The notes below the pieces were generated by a model that saw nothing but the letters and a program-made list of their open reading frames with translations, was not told the DNA's origin and made no database searches. DNA of 64,000 bases from Sphingomonas sp. IBVSS2 (GTDB taxonomy: Bacteria > Pseudomonadota > Alphaproteobacteria > Sphingomonadales > Sphingomonadaceae): assembly GCF_002127225.1 (NCBI RefSeq), contig NZ_NFUR01000005.1:183501-247500 (forward strand), read 5' to 3'. This document shows, one piece after another, positions 37,829 through 46,209 of the stretch (position 1 is the stretch's first letter; the number at the start of each line of letters is the position of its first letter). Both the position numbers and the translations under genes were made by a program.

Positions 37829-39364
37829 TCAGCCCTTTTTCTTCTTCTCCGCGTCCTCGGCGGCCTTCTTCGCCTTGGCGTCGGCCTCGGCGAGCACGGC
37901 GAGCGCGCCTTCGGTCCCCTTCTCGTCGAGCGCGGTGAGGACCTTCAGCGCGACATTGTCGGCCGGCGCGTGCGGGCTGTAGGCCACCGGCTCGAAGGCG
38001 ACGCGCGCGGCCTTGGCGTCCTTCATCTCGAGCAGCACCTTGCCCGCGGTGACGCGCAGGCCGGTGTCGAACGGCGCCAGCACATAGGCGCCGAGCAATC
38101 CGTTCCGCGCATTGGGCGTCGGCGCCTGCTTGGCCGCGGCGAAGCTCTCGTAGAACAGCACCAGCGGCTGGGGATAGTCGGTGTCCAGCTTGTTCGCCTT
38201 GAGGAAATGGCCGCGGATCGCCTTCCAGCGCTCGGGGTTGGTGTCGCCGGCGGCCTTGGCGACCTCCATCTGCGCCATGCCCTTGTAGAGCAGGGCGTGG
38301 ATCGACTTGGGATCGGCGGCCAGCGCGCGATCGGCGGCCGCTTCGGCGGCGGCATAGTTCTTGGCGTCGAACTCGGCTTCGGCCAGCTCGTTCTGCGCCG
38401 CGGCGTCGGTAGGATAGGGGGCGGCCAGCCGGCGCGCGAGCTCGGCGACTTCGGGCGCGGTTTCCGTGGTCACGCCGCTGCTCGAGCGCAGCCGCGCCGG
38501 CAGGGTGGCGATCTCGCCGGCGCCGAGCTTGCGCAGCGTGACCTTGCCGACGACGACCTGGTCCTTGGAAAGGCGCAGCAGCGGCAGCGTCTTGCCCGAG
38601 ATATAGCGGTTGAGCTTGTAGTCGAGGTCGCTCGGATTCCCGAAGGCCCGGCCCGCTTCGGCGCTCTTCCCCTCGTTGCTCAGCGTGATGTAGTCGGCCA
38701 GTTCCTTGCCGTGGCCGCCGAGCAGCGCATAATGGGTCAGCAGCCAGCCGCGGCCATAGAGGATATGGGTCTGCAGGTCGTCGAGCTTGCCCGGGTTGAG
38801 CATCAGCAGCTGGCTGGCCGGGATCTGGTTGGTCTGGTTGATGCCGTATTTGCGATATTCCGGCGGCGCGCCGAACGTCAGCGTGCCGTCGGTCCGGTAG
38901 CTGGCGGTGCCGACGAACTCGGCGAACCCCTCGACGAACCATTTGGCGAACACCGCGCTGGGCCAGCTCGCGAACATGAAGCTATGGGCATATTCGTGCT
39001 GCAGGATCGTCCGCGCGTTGAGCTCGCCGCTGGTCTTGCGCGGCGCGAACGCCATCGGGCCGGAGGCGCGCGCCTGATAATAGCCGGCGATCGAGTGGCT
39101 GCCGGAAAGCCTCCGGATCGCATCGACGTCGTCGAGCATGAACACGGTGACGCGCAGGTTCGGGCTGAGCGGCTTGTCCGGCGTGCCGGTGATCGTCCGC
39201 AGCGCCTGGTCGAAGCGCTCGAGCGATTCGGTCGCCGCCGCGACCTGCTCGGGCGAGCCTTCCGAATAGACGATGAAATGCTTGGAGCTGCCTTCGTACC
39301 AGTCGGCGGCGTGCGCGAAGGACGGCAGTAGCAGCGAAGTGGCGAGCAACAGATGACGACGCAT
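37829..39364 (-). CDS. HExxH zinc metallopeptidase-like exported protein with TPR region
   Basis: A 511-residue protein with a signal peptide (RRHLLLATSLLLPSFAHA). The zinc motif is LQHEYAHSFMF (His123, Glu124, His127), and a third ligand is likely Glu145 or Glu149 in WFVEGFAEF, a gluzincin-like arrangement similar to DUF1570 proteins. The segment ASPYPTDAAAQNELAEAEF-like helices from about 345 to 425 resemble tetratricopeptide repeats (NYAAAEAAADRALAADPKSI). The C-terminus ends in a Lys-rich KKKKG. The ATG at 39362-39364 has a GGGGGGAAGA site. Substrate unknown. Confidence 0.8.
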   Translation of the reverse strand: MRRHLLLATSLLLPSFAHAADWYEGSSKHFIVYSEGSPEQVAAATESLERFDQALRTITGTPDKPLSPNLRVTVFMLDDVDAIRRLSGSHSIAGYYQARASGPMAFAPRKTSGELNARTILQHEYAHSFMFASWPSAVFAKWFVEGFAEFVGTASYRTDGTLTFGAPPEYRKYGINQTNQIPASQLLMLNPGKLDDLQTHILYGRGWLLTHYALLGGHGKELADYITLSNEGKSAEAGRAFGNPSDLDYKLNRYISGKTLPLLRLSKDQVVVGKVTLRKLGAGEIATLPARLRSSSGVTTETAPEVAELARRLAAPYPTDAAAQNELAEAEFDAKNYAAAEAAADRALAADPKSIHALLYKGMAQMEVAKAAGDTNPERWKAIRGHFLKANKLDTDYPQPLVLFYESFAAAKQAPTPNARNGLLGAYVLAPFDTGLRVTAGKVLLEMKDAKAARVAFEPVAYSPHAPADNVALKVLTALDEKGTEGALAVLAEADAKAKKAAEDAEKKKKG

Positions 39365-39455
39365 GATTCTTCCCCCCGATCGACCGAGTTTATGAACTGC
39401 GGCCGGCTCGTCAATCGGTGACGTTGCGGGATGGGGCGGCCGGGCCCGCTTCCGG

Positions 39456-41624
39456 TCAGACGAAGCTATAGGGATCGACGTCCACGGCCACGCGCACCTT
39501 GGGGCTCCAGGCCAGGCCGCCCAGCCAGTCGCGCAGCACCTGCTGCACGTCGAAGCTGCGCCGGGCATGGACGAGCAGCCGGTAGCGGTGGCGGCCGCGC
39601 AGCATCGCCAGCGGGGCGGGCGCGGGGCCGTAGACGTGCATGTCCTCGCCGATCTCGGGCGCGGTGCGGCCGATCATCCGCGCGGCTTCCTCGGCGGCGG
39701 CGCGGTCCTCGCTCGAGACGATGATCGCGGCATAGCGGCCATAGGGCGGCGCATCGGCGTCGCGGCGCGCCTCGGCCTCGGCGGCATAGAAGCTCTCGGC
39801 ATCGCCCGAGACGAGCGCGCGCATCACCGGTGCGTCGGGCGCGTGCGTCTGGATATAGACGGTGCCTGGCTTCTCGCCGCGCCCGGCACGCCCGGCCACC
39901 TGCATGATCTGCTGGAAGGTCCGCTCGCTCGCGCGCAGGTCGCCGCCGTCCAGCCCCAGGTCCGCGTCGACCACGCCGACCAGGGTCAGGTTGGGGAAGT
40001 GATAGCCCTTGGTGACCAGCTGGGTGCCGACGACGATGTCGATCGCGCCATGCTCCATCCGCGCGACGAACTCGGCGGCCTTGGCGGGCGACCAGAGCGT
40101 GTCCGACGTGACGATGGCGGTGCGTGCCTCGGGCCACAGCGCCGCCACTTCGTCGGCGATGCGCTCCACGCCGGGGCCGCAGGCGACCAGCGTGTCCTCG
40201 CTCTTGCACTCGGGGCACAGGCTGGGCGCCGGGATGGTGTGGCCGCAATGGTGGCAGGACAGGCGGCGCAGCAGCCGGTGCTCGACCATCCAGGCCGTGC
40301 AGTTCGGGCATTGGAAGCGATGGCCGCAATGCCGGCACAGCGTCAGCGGGGCATAGCCGCGCCGGTTGAGGAACAGCAGCGACTGCTCGCCCCTGGCCAG
40401 CGTCGCGTCGATCGCCTGCACCAGTCGTGGCGCCAGCCAGCGGCCGCGCTCGGGCGGCTCCTGGATCAGGTCCAGGGGAAGGATCTCGGGCATTTCCGCC
40501 GCGCCGTAGCGGCCGGGGAGCTTGAGTTCCGCATAGCGGCCCAGCTCGACCTGGTGGCGCGTCTCGATCGCGGGCGTGGCAGAGGCGAGGATCACCGGGC
40601 AGGATTCGAACCGGCCGCGCATCACCGCCACGTCGCGAGCATGGTAGTGGACGCCGTCCTCCTGCTTGAAGCTGGTCTCGTGCGCCTCGTCGACCACGAT
40701 CAGGCCGAGGTTCGGATAGGGGAGGAACAGCGCCGAGCGGGCGCCCACCGTCACCATCGCCTCGCCGCTGGCGATCGCCCGCCAGGCGCGCCGCCGCTGC
40801 GAAGTGCGCAGGCCCGAATGCCAGGCGACCGGATCGCAGCCGAAGCGCTTCTCGAAGCGGGTGAGGAACGGCTCGGTCAGCGCGATCTCGGGCAGCAGCA
40901 CCAGCGTCTGCCGCCCCGCCGCCAGCGCCGCGGCGACCGCTTCGAAATAGACTTCGGTCTTGCCCGATCCCGTCACCCCGTCGAGCAGGAAGGGCTGGAA
41001 CGTCGCCGCGTCCACCGCCTGGCGCAGCGTCGCGGCGGCATCGGCCTGTTCGGGGTTGAGCCGGGGCGGGGCGAAATCGGGACGGGGCAGCGGATAGGGG
41101 GTATCGGTATCGACCACCACCGCCTCGATCGCACCGGCCTTCACCAGGCCGCGGATCACTGCGTCGGAGACGTCGGCGGCCAGGGCCAGCTCGCGCACCA
41201 GCCCCTGCCGTTCGCCGATCCGCTCCAGCGCCTGGGCGCGTTGCGGGGTGAGCCGGGCGGGCACCTGGCCGGTCGCGCGATATTCGGTGATCGTCGGCGC
41301 GCTCTCGAACGCCGCGGAGGTGCGCAGCGCCATCGCCAGCACCGCCGAGGGCGGGCTCAGATAATAGTCCGCCGTCCACTCGATCAGCCGGCGCACCGAT
41401 GCGGGGATCGGCGGCGCGTCGGCGACGGCCATGATGTTGCGGAGGCGATTGTCGCCGATCTCCTCGGTCGGCAGCCGCTCGGCTTCCCAGACCACGCCGG
41501 CATATTGGCGCGGGCCGATCGGCACGACGACGATCGACCCCGGCGCGACCTGCATGCCGGCGGGCACGCGATAGTCGAGCGGGCCGAGCGCGGGATGGAG
41601 GACGAGGACGCGGGCGCGGGACAT
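39456..41624 (-). CDS. priA: Primosomal protein N' (replication restart helicase)
   Basis: A 722-residue superfamily-2 helicase that reloads the replisome at stalled forks. Walker A is LDGVTGSGKTEVYFE (about 214-227), Walker B/motif II is VVDEAHETSFKQ, and motif III is ILASATPAIET. A block of eight cysteines (CRHCGHRFQCPNC and CHHCGH, CPECKS, about 433-475) binds two zinc ions. The helicase C-terminal motifs include GTQLVTKGYHFPNLTLVGVV and QVAGRAGRG. The N-terminal 3'-DNA-binding domain begins with LDYRVPAG. It is divergent from the first small secreted protein gene. Confidence 0.96.
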   Translation of the reverse strand: MSRARVLVLHPALGPLDYRVPAGMQVAPGSIVVVPIGPRQYAGVVWEAERLPTEEIGDNRLRNIMAVADAPPIPASVRRLIEWTADYYLSPPSAVLAMALRTSAAFESAPTITEYRATGQVPARLTPQRAQALERIGERQGLVRELALAADVSDAVIRGLVKAGAIEAVVVDTDTPYPLPRPDFAPPRLNPEQADAAATLRQAVDAATFQPFLLDGVTGSGKTEVYFEAVAAALAAGRQTLVLLPEIALTEPFLTRFEKRFGCDPVAWHSGLRTSQRRRAWRAIASGEAMVTVGARSALFLPYPNLGLIVVDEAHETSFKQEDGVHYHARDVAVMRGRFESCPVILASATPAIETRHQVELGRYAELKLPGRYGAAEMPEILPLDLIQEPPERGRWLAPRLVQAIDATLARGEQSLLFLNRRGYAPLTLCRHCGHRFQCPNCTAWMVEHRLLRRLSCHHCGHTIPAPSLCPECKSEDTLVACGPGVERIADEVAALWPEARTAIVTSDTLWSPAKAAEFVARMEHGAIDIVVGTQLVTKGYHFPNLTLVGVVDADLGLDGGDLRASERTFQQIMQVAGRAGRGEKPGTVYIQTHAPDAPVMRALVSGDAESFYAAEAEARRDADAPPYGRYAAIIVSSEDRAAAEEAARMIGRTAPEIGEDMHVYGPAPAPLAMLRGRHRYRLLVHARRSFDVQQVLRDWLGGLAWSPKVRVAVDVDPYSFV

Positions 41625-41697
41625 GGGACGTCCTCATATGGGCTTTTGCCAGCGAAACGGAATCCCCCTATTCCGCGGGCCGAAGGAGACTCGCCCC

Positions 41698-42237
41698 ATG
41701 TTCCTCGCCATCGCATCGCTGCTGCTCCAGACCGATCCCGCCCCGGCCTGCACCGCGATGGACGCCGCGCTGCCGCCGTCGCTCGCGGCCTGGGCCGTGC
41801 GGGGGTCCGGGAACATCAACGATCTCACCAAGCCGGTGGTGTTCGCCAGCATCTCGCCCGAGGACCAGGCGAAGCTCGATACGCAGAAGCCCGGCCAGGT
41901 GAGGACGGTCGCCGATGCCCTGGCTGCGATCCGCAACGCGCCGCGTACCGTGGCGACGGGGGGCATGACGCGCGTGCCCCTGCGCATCGAGAAGGCCGGC
42001 CGCTACGGCATCGCGCTCGACCAGCCAGGCTGGATCGACATCGCGCCGATCGAGGGCAATCCGCCGGGGTCCGTCGCCGATGGGAAGCCGCTCGCGTCGG
42101 TGCAGCACGGCCACGGCCCCGCCTGCTCCACGATCCGCAAGATCGTCCGCTTCGATCTCCAGCCGGGCCTCTATCGCCTCACCCTGGCCAAGCTCACCAA
42201 GCCTCAGGCCAAGGTGATGCTCGTCACCGGCGACTAG
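41698..42237 (+). CDS. Small exported hypothetical protein (paralog 1)
   Basis: A 179-residue protein with a short hydrophobic N-terminus (FLAIASLLLQ). Its C-terminal 75 residues (IEKAGRYGIALDQPGWIDIA, then GPACSTIRKIVRFDLQPGLY, RLTLAKLTKPQAKVML) are clearly related to the 132-residue protein encoded 760 nt further on the same strand. The pattern of beta-strands with KxGxxGIA, GWID and a GP-x-CSTI motif suggests a small beta-sandwich such as a homopolymer- or calcium-binding carrier domain, but I know no family name. The ATG at 41698 has an AAGGAG site. A DUF2490 gene on the other strand separates the two paralogs. Confidence 0.7.
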   Translation: MFLAIASLLLQTDPAPACTAMDAALPPSLAAWAVRGSGNINDLTKPVVFASISPEDQAKLDTQKPGQVRTVADALAAIRNAPRTVATGGMTRVPLRIEKAGRYGIALDQPGWIDIAPIEGNPPGSVADGKPLASVQHGHGPACSTIRKIVRFDLQPGLYRLTLAKLTKPQAKVMLVTGD

Positions 42238-42239
42238 GC

Positions 42240-42917
42240 TCAGGGCCGCAGCGTCAGCCCGATCGTCATCGCGTGGTCCATCTGGTCGCGCGCGCCGGCG
42301 CGGCCGAAGCGATACTGGTTGAGATAGCCGATCTCGACGCGCAGCTGGCGGCCCACCGGCGCCCCCAGCCCGATATTGGCCCGCACCCGCTCGAGCCCGC
42401 CGCGCTGGCCCCAGCCGGTGGTGTTGAGATTGAGGAACGTCTCGTGCGTGGCGAACAGGCCGAGCCCGGTACGGCCCAGCGGCGCGTTGAAGCGAAGCTG
42501 GCCGCGCACGCGGTGGCCGATCTCCGGCCCCGAGCTGTTGAAGCGCTGCTCGAGCCGGATCCGCGTGGCGAAGCCGGCGCCGAGCGGGACGATCACGTGC
42601 TGGCGCAGCCGCTCCTCGTTCGGCAGCGTCCGGTCGCCGACGAAATCCTCGACGTGGCGATAGCCGATGGCGAGCTCGACCTTGCCCAGCTTCCAGGCGA
42701 ACAGCCCGCCGATCTCGGTGTGCGCCAGCCCCCGGGCACGGTCGCCGAAACGGGCGATGCTCTCCACCGTCGCCTCTTCATGCTCGCCCACGCGGACGAT
42801 GCCGCTCGCCTGCAGCCAGAGCTGGTCGTCGGTCCGCTGCGCGTGCGCGGGCGCGGCGGCAAGGAGCAGGGGCAGGACGGCGCACCAACGCATCGCGCCT
42901 AAACGCATCGTCTTCAT
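42240..42917 (-). CDS. DUF2490 family outer-membrane beta-barrel-like protein
   Basis: A 225-residue protein of the DUF2490 type. The signal peptide (RWCAVLPLLLAAAPAHAQ) is followed by RTDDQLWLQASGIVRV and alternating strands (IRLEQRFNSSGPEIGHRVRG, GLFATHETFLNLNTTGWGQR, LRVEIGYLNQYRFG) like a small outer-membrane barrel. Function unknown. Three possible starts exist (ATG at 42915-42917, 42906-42908 and the Met before RW); the first is used here. It is convergent with paralog 1 and divergent from paralog 2. Confidence 0.75.
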   Translation of the reverse strand: MKTMRLGAMRWCAVLPLLLAAAPAHAQRTDDQLWLQASGIVRVGEHEEATVESIARFGDRARGLAHTEIGGLFAWKLGKVELAIGYRHVEDFVGDRTLPNEERLRQHVIVPLGAGFATRIRLEQRFNSSGPEIGHRVRGQLRFNAPLGRTGLGLFATHETFLNLNTTGWGQRGGLERVRANIGLGAPVGRQLRVEIGYLNQYRFGRAGARDQMDHAMTIGLTLRP

Positions 42918-42992
42918 TCCGGTGCAAGCTTTACTTGCCGGCGCCGGAACATCCGTGGAACATCGTGGCGATCGAAATGGGGGAGCAGGGCG

Positions 42993-43391
42993 ATGATTCT
43001 CACGACGATGCTGGCGCTGGGCCTGGCGGCGCAGGGCCGCTGCACGACGCTCGACATGCGGCTTCCGCGCCCGCTGGCCGGCTGGACGCGCGACGGACGC
43101 GGGCTGGATACCGGCCATGCGGTGACGCTGCCGGTGCGCGGCGGCAGCGTCGAGGCGCGGATCGCCATCCGCAAGGCGGGCACGGTCGGCATCGCGATCG
43201 ATCGCGCGGGCTGGATCGATGCCTTTGCCGCCGGCAACCCGCGCGCGTTGCGCATCGCGTCGGAGCGCCGGGGGCCGCGCTGCTCGACGATCCACAAGAT
43301 CCTCTATTACCGGATGCGCCCGGGCACCTATCGCGTCACGGTGAATCGGCTTAAGGGCGGCCGTGCAAAGCTGATGCTCACGCACGACTGA
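42993..43391 (+). CDS. Small exported hypothetical protein (paralog 2)
   Basis: A 132-residue protein with a hydrophobic N-terminus ([13 protein letters not shown]). Its second half ([20 protein letters not shown], then [39 protein letters not shown]) aligns with the 179-residue protein at 41698 along its whole length, with CSTI-K and G-Y-R-T spaced alike. A GGGGGAGCAGGG leader precedes the ATG. It lies 25 nt upstream of the transaldolase gene on the same strand and might share its transcript. Confidence 0.7.
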   Translation: MILTTMLALGLAAQGRCTTLDMRLPRPLAGWTRDGRGLDTGHAVTLPVRGGSVEARIAIRKAGTVGIAIDRAGWIDAFAAGNPRALRIASERRGPRCSTIHKILYYRMRPGTYRVTVNRLKGGRAKLMLTHD

Positions 43392-43416
43392 CAGCAAATG
43401 TCATAAGGGATTCCCG

Positions 43417-44070
43417 ATGAAGTTCTTCGCCGACACCGCCGACACCGCCGACATTCGCGACCTGGCCGCCACCGGCCTGCTCGACGGCGTCACCACCAAC
43501 CCCTCGCTGATCCACAAGGCGGGCCGCGATTTCCTCGAAGTGGTCGCGGAGATCTGCGAGATCGTCGAGGGCCCGGTCTCGGCCGAGGTCGTGGCGCTCG
43601 ATTTCGAGGGCATGATGCGCGAGGCGGAGATCGTCCGGAAGATCGCCGACAATGTCGCGGTCAAGGTGCCGCTGACGATCGACGGCCTCAAGGCGTGCAA
43701 GGCGCTCACCGACGACGGCACGATGGTCAACGTGACGCTGTGCTTCTCGGCCAACCAGGCGCTGCTCGCGGCCAAGGCCGGCGCGACCTTCATCTCGCCC
43801 TTTGTCGGCCGGCACGACGATATCGGCTATCCGGGCATGGACCTGATCGCCGACATCCGCACCATCTACGACAATTACGCCTTCGACACCGAGATCCTGG
43901 TCGCCAGCGTGCGCAACCCGATCCATGTGCTCGAAGCCGCCAAGATCGGCGCCGACGTGATGACCGCGCCGCCGAGCGTGATCCGCCAGCTGGTCAAGCA
44001 CCCGCTGACCGACAACGGCATCGCCGCCTTCATGGCCGACTGGGCCAAGACCGGTCAGAAGATCGGGTGA
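43417..44070 (+). CDS. tal: Transaldolase / fructose-6-phosphate aldolase family
   Basis: A 217-residue TIM-barrel enzyme of the short TalC/FSA class. The start [20 protein letters not shown] and [10 protein letters not shown] are signatures; the Schiff-base lysine is Lys83 in [27 protein letters not shown] and [11 protein letters not shown] follow. Short enzymes of this type act either as transaldolase in the pentose phosphate pathway or as F6P aldolase; in alphaproteobacteria without another transaldolase the former is likely. It is followed by a hairpin repeat. Confidence 0.92.
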   Translation: MKFFADTADTADIRDLAATGLLDGVTTNPSLIHKAGRDFLEVVAEICEIVEGPVSAEVVALDFEGMMREAEIVRKIADNVAVKVPLTIDGLKACKALTDDGTMVNVTLCFSANQALLAAKAGATFISPFVGRHDDIGYPGMDLIADIRTIYDNYAFDTEILVASVRNPIHVLEAAKIGADVMTAPPSVIRQLVKHPLTDNGIAAFMADWAKTGQKIG

Positions 44071-44076
44071 CTTTTT

Positions 44077-44204
44077 CTCCCTCTTCCCATTGGGGAGAGG
44101 GTGGCCGAGCGTAGCGAGGTCGGGAGAGGGGCAGAACGAGAGGCAAGCGCCTTGCTTGTCGCGCTGCCCCTCTCCCCGACCCTCTCCCCAGAGGGGAGAG
44201 GGAG
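44077..44204. repeat. Intergenic CCCTCTCCCC-type inverted repeat
   Basis: A 128-nt dyad between tal and xerC. The outer arms (CTCCCTCTTCCC and GGGGAGAGGGAG) and the inner arms (GGGAGAGGGGCAG and CTGCCCCTCTCCC) pair. It closely parallels the block at 36.1 kb. The 3' arm ends just 16 nt before the xerC start, so it carries the most likely ribosome site (GGGGAGAGGGAGA). Confidence 0.85.
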
Positions 44205-44219
44205 ATATATGCTCCCCCC

Positions 44220-45113
44220 ATGCCCGAACCCGCCCTCCCGCTCCTCTATGCGCAGCATCTCGCGCGCGACCGGCGGCGTTCGGCACATACGGTGCGGGCA
44301 TATGGCGCCACCGCCGAGCGGCTGGTCGCTTTCCTCCAGCAGCATTGGGGCGGCCCGGTCACGCGCGATTCGCTCGGCCGGGCGAGTGCCGCGGACCTGC
44401 GCGCCTATCTCGCCCATCGCCGGGGCGAGGGCTTGTCGAACGCCTCTGCCGCGCGCGAGCTTTCGGCGGTGCGCGGCTTCCTGAAGTTCGCGGGCGGCGA
44501 AGATGCGGAACTGCCCCGGCTCCGGGGGCCGCGCGTGAAGAAGGGCGTGCCCCGCCCGATCGCCCCGCATGAAGCGGTCGCGCTTGCCGAGACCGTTTCG
44601 GAGGAGGCGCGCGAGCCCTGGATCGGGTTGCGCGACTGGGCGGTGCTGCTGCTGCTCTACGGCGCGGGGCTGCGCATCGGCGAGGCGACGGGGCTCACCG
44701 GCGCCGTGCTCCCGCTGGGCCGGACGATGCGCGTCACCGGCAAGCGCGACAAGACCCGGATCGTCCCCCTGCTGCCCCAGGTGCGCGAGGCGATCGAGGC
44801 CTATGCCCGCGCCTGCCCCTATGGCGTCTCGCGCGACGCGCCGCTGTTTCGCGGCGCGAAGGGCGGGCCGATGCCGGCGGGGGTGATCCGCAAGTCGGTT
44901 CGCTCCGCCCGGGCCGCGCTCGGCCTGTCGGATCGCACCACGCCGCACGCGCTGCGCCACAGCTTCGCCACGCATCTGCTCGGCCGGGGGGCGGATCTGC
45001 GCGCGCTGCAGGAGCTGCTCGGGCATGCCAGCCTCAGCTCGACCCAGGTCTATACCGCCGTCGATGCCGCGCACCTGCTCGACGTCTATCGGAGCGCCCA
45101 TCCCCGCGCCTGA
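44220..45113 (+). CDS. xerC: Tyrosine recombinase XerC-like
   Basis: A 297-residue site-specific recombinase that resolves chromosome dimers at dif. The N-terminal SAM-like domain (about 5-95, LYAQHLARDRRRSAHTVRAY) and C-terminal catalytic domain carry the full set: Arg152 (GAGLRIGEATGL), Lys175, His243 and Arg246 (HALRHSFATHL), His269 (LGHASLSSTQVY) and nucleophile Tyr278. The size and arrangement match XerC/XerD rather than phage integrases. No dif site is visible in this window. It sits between housekeeping genes and shows no sign of being on a mobile element. Confidence 0.92.
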   Translation: MPEPALPLLYAQHLARDRRRSAHTVRAYGATAERLVAFLQQHWGGPVTRDSLGRASAADLRAYLAHRRGEGLSNASAARELSAVRGFLKFAGGEDAELPRLRGPRVKKGVPRPIAPHEAVALAETVSEEAREPWIGLRDWAVLLLLYGAGLRIGEATGLTGAVLPLGRTMRVTGKRDKTRIVPLLPQVREAIEAYARACPYGVSRDAPLFRGAKGGPMPAGVIRKSVRSARAALGLSDRTTPHALRHSFATHLLGRGADLRALQELLGHASLSSTQVYTAVDAAHLLDVYRSAHPRA

Positions 45114-45157
45114 TTTCGATCAGTTACACGGGGACTCCGCTTCGCTACGGCGGGTGC

Positions 45158-45637
45158 ATGGACCATCCCTATCTCGCTGATGTCGCGGACATCCAGCGCA
45201 TCCCCGAAGTCGAGACCATCCTTGCCGAATTGTGCGAGCGCACCGGCATGGGCTTCGCCGCGGTGGCGCGCGTCACGGCCGATCGCTGGGTGGCGTGCCA
45301 GGTGCTCGACAAGATCGAGTTCGGGTTGAACCCCGGCGAGGAACTGGCGATCAAGACCACGATCTGCGACGAGATCCGCGCGAGCGGGCAGGGCGTCTAT
45401 ATCGACGATGTCGATGCCGATCCCGAATGGCGCCGGCATCATACCCCGGCGCTCTACGGCTTCCGCAGCTATATCTCCTGGCCGATCCTGCGCGGCGACG
45501 GCAGCTTCTTCGGCACGCTGTGCGCCGTGGATCCGGCGTCGCGCCTCGGCCTCGCCGGGCTCGCCCCGCAGATGGAAGCCTATGCCCAGCGGATCGCGGC
45601 CGCGCTCGACCGGATCAGTCTCGCGGCTTCCAGGTGA
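45158..45637 (+). CDS. Single GAF-domain protein
   Basis: A 159-residue cytoplasmic protein consisting of one GAF domain (about 10-155). Recognisable parts are ILAELCERTGMGFAAVARVT, ELAIKTTICDEIRASGQGVY, and FRSYISWPILRGDGSFFGTL then CAVDP. GAF domains bind small ligands such as cyclic nucleotides, haem or bilin; no haem or bilin cysteine signature is evident, and no output domain is attached. It ends 23 bases inside the convergent dedA gene. Confidence 0.8.
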   Translation: MDHPYLADVADIQRIPEVETILAELCERTGMGFAAVARVTADRWVACQVLDKIEFGLNPGEELAIKTTICDEIRASGQGVYIDDVDADPEWRRHHTPALYGFRSYISWPILRGDGSFFGTLCAVDPASRLGLAGLAPQMEAYAQRIAAALDRISLAASR

Positions 45638-46199
45638 GGATCCGCCAGACATAGAGCAGCGCGATCCCGGCGACGATGGCGATGATCGCGGGCCCCACCC
45701 AATGCTCGATATCCTCGATCGTGGCGCCCAGCGCATAGCCCACGCCCACCAGGATGACATTCCAGATCAGGCTGCCCCCGGCGGTATAGCCGACGAAGCG
45801 CCAGAAGGGCATGTGCATCAGGCCGGCGGGGATCGAGATGATCGTGCGGCCCACCGGCATGAAGCGGAAGATCAGCACGGTGGGCCCGCCCCATTTGTCG
45901 AAATAGGTCTTGAGCTTCTCGATCTCGTGCCAGTCGAGCGTCAGCCAGCGGCCCCAGCGGTCGACCAGCGGGCGCAGGCGCTTATAGCCCAGCCGCCGGC
46001 CGATCTCCCACCAGAAGAGATTGCCCAGCACCGTGCCCGCGGTGCCGGCGAGCAGCACCAGCGCCAGGTTCATCTCGCCGCGCGCCACGGCGATGCCCGC
46101 AACGCTCATGATCGCCTCCGACGGTATCGGCGGAATCACATTCTCGAGCACCATCAGCCAGAAGATGCCCCAATAGCCCCAGGAAGCCGCGTCCCACAT
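45615..46199 (-). CDS. DedA/VTT-domain membrane protein
   Basis: A 194-residue inner-membrane protein of the DedA family. The key segments ENVIPPIPSEAIMSVAGI (proline-rich reentrant loop), GTAGTVLGNLFWWEIGRRLG and FRFMPVGRTIISIPAGLMHM (with conserved Arg) are intact. DedA proteins act as lipid scramblases, mainly of undecaprenyl phosphate, and influence membrane energetics and antibiotic tolerance. It follows gshB by 10 nt on the same strand, so it is probably the last gene of yraN-gshB-dedA. Confidence 0.9.
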   Translation of the reverse strand: MWDAASWGYWGIFWLMVLENVIPPIPSEAIMSVAGIAVARGEMNLALVLLAGTAGTVLGNLFWWEIGRRLGYKRLRPLVDRWGRWLTLDWHEIEKLKTYFDKWGGPTVLIFRFMPVGRTIISIPAGLMHMPFWRFVGYTAGGSLIWNVILVGVGYALGATIEDIEHWVGPAIIAIVAGIALLYVWRILTWKPRD

Positions 46200-46209
46200 A
46201 AGGTGCCGA

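Noticed and set aside
44220..45113. Integrase of a mobile element acting at the tRNA-Gly scar
   Set aside because: It has XerC length and context among housekeeping genes, and lies 6 kb from the scar.
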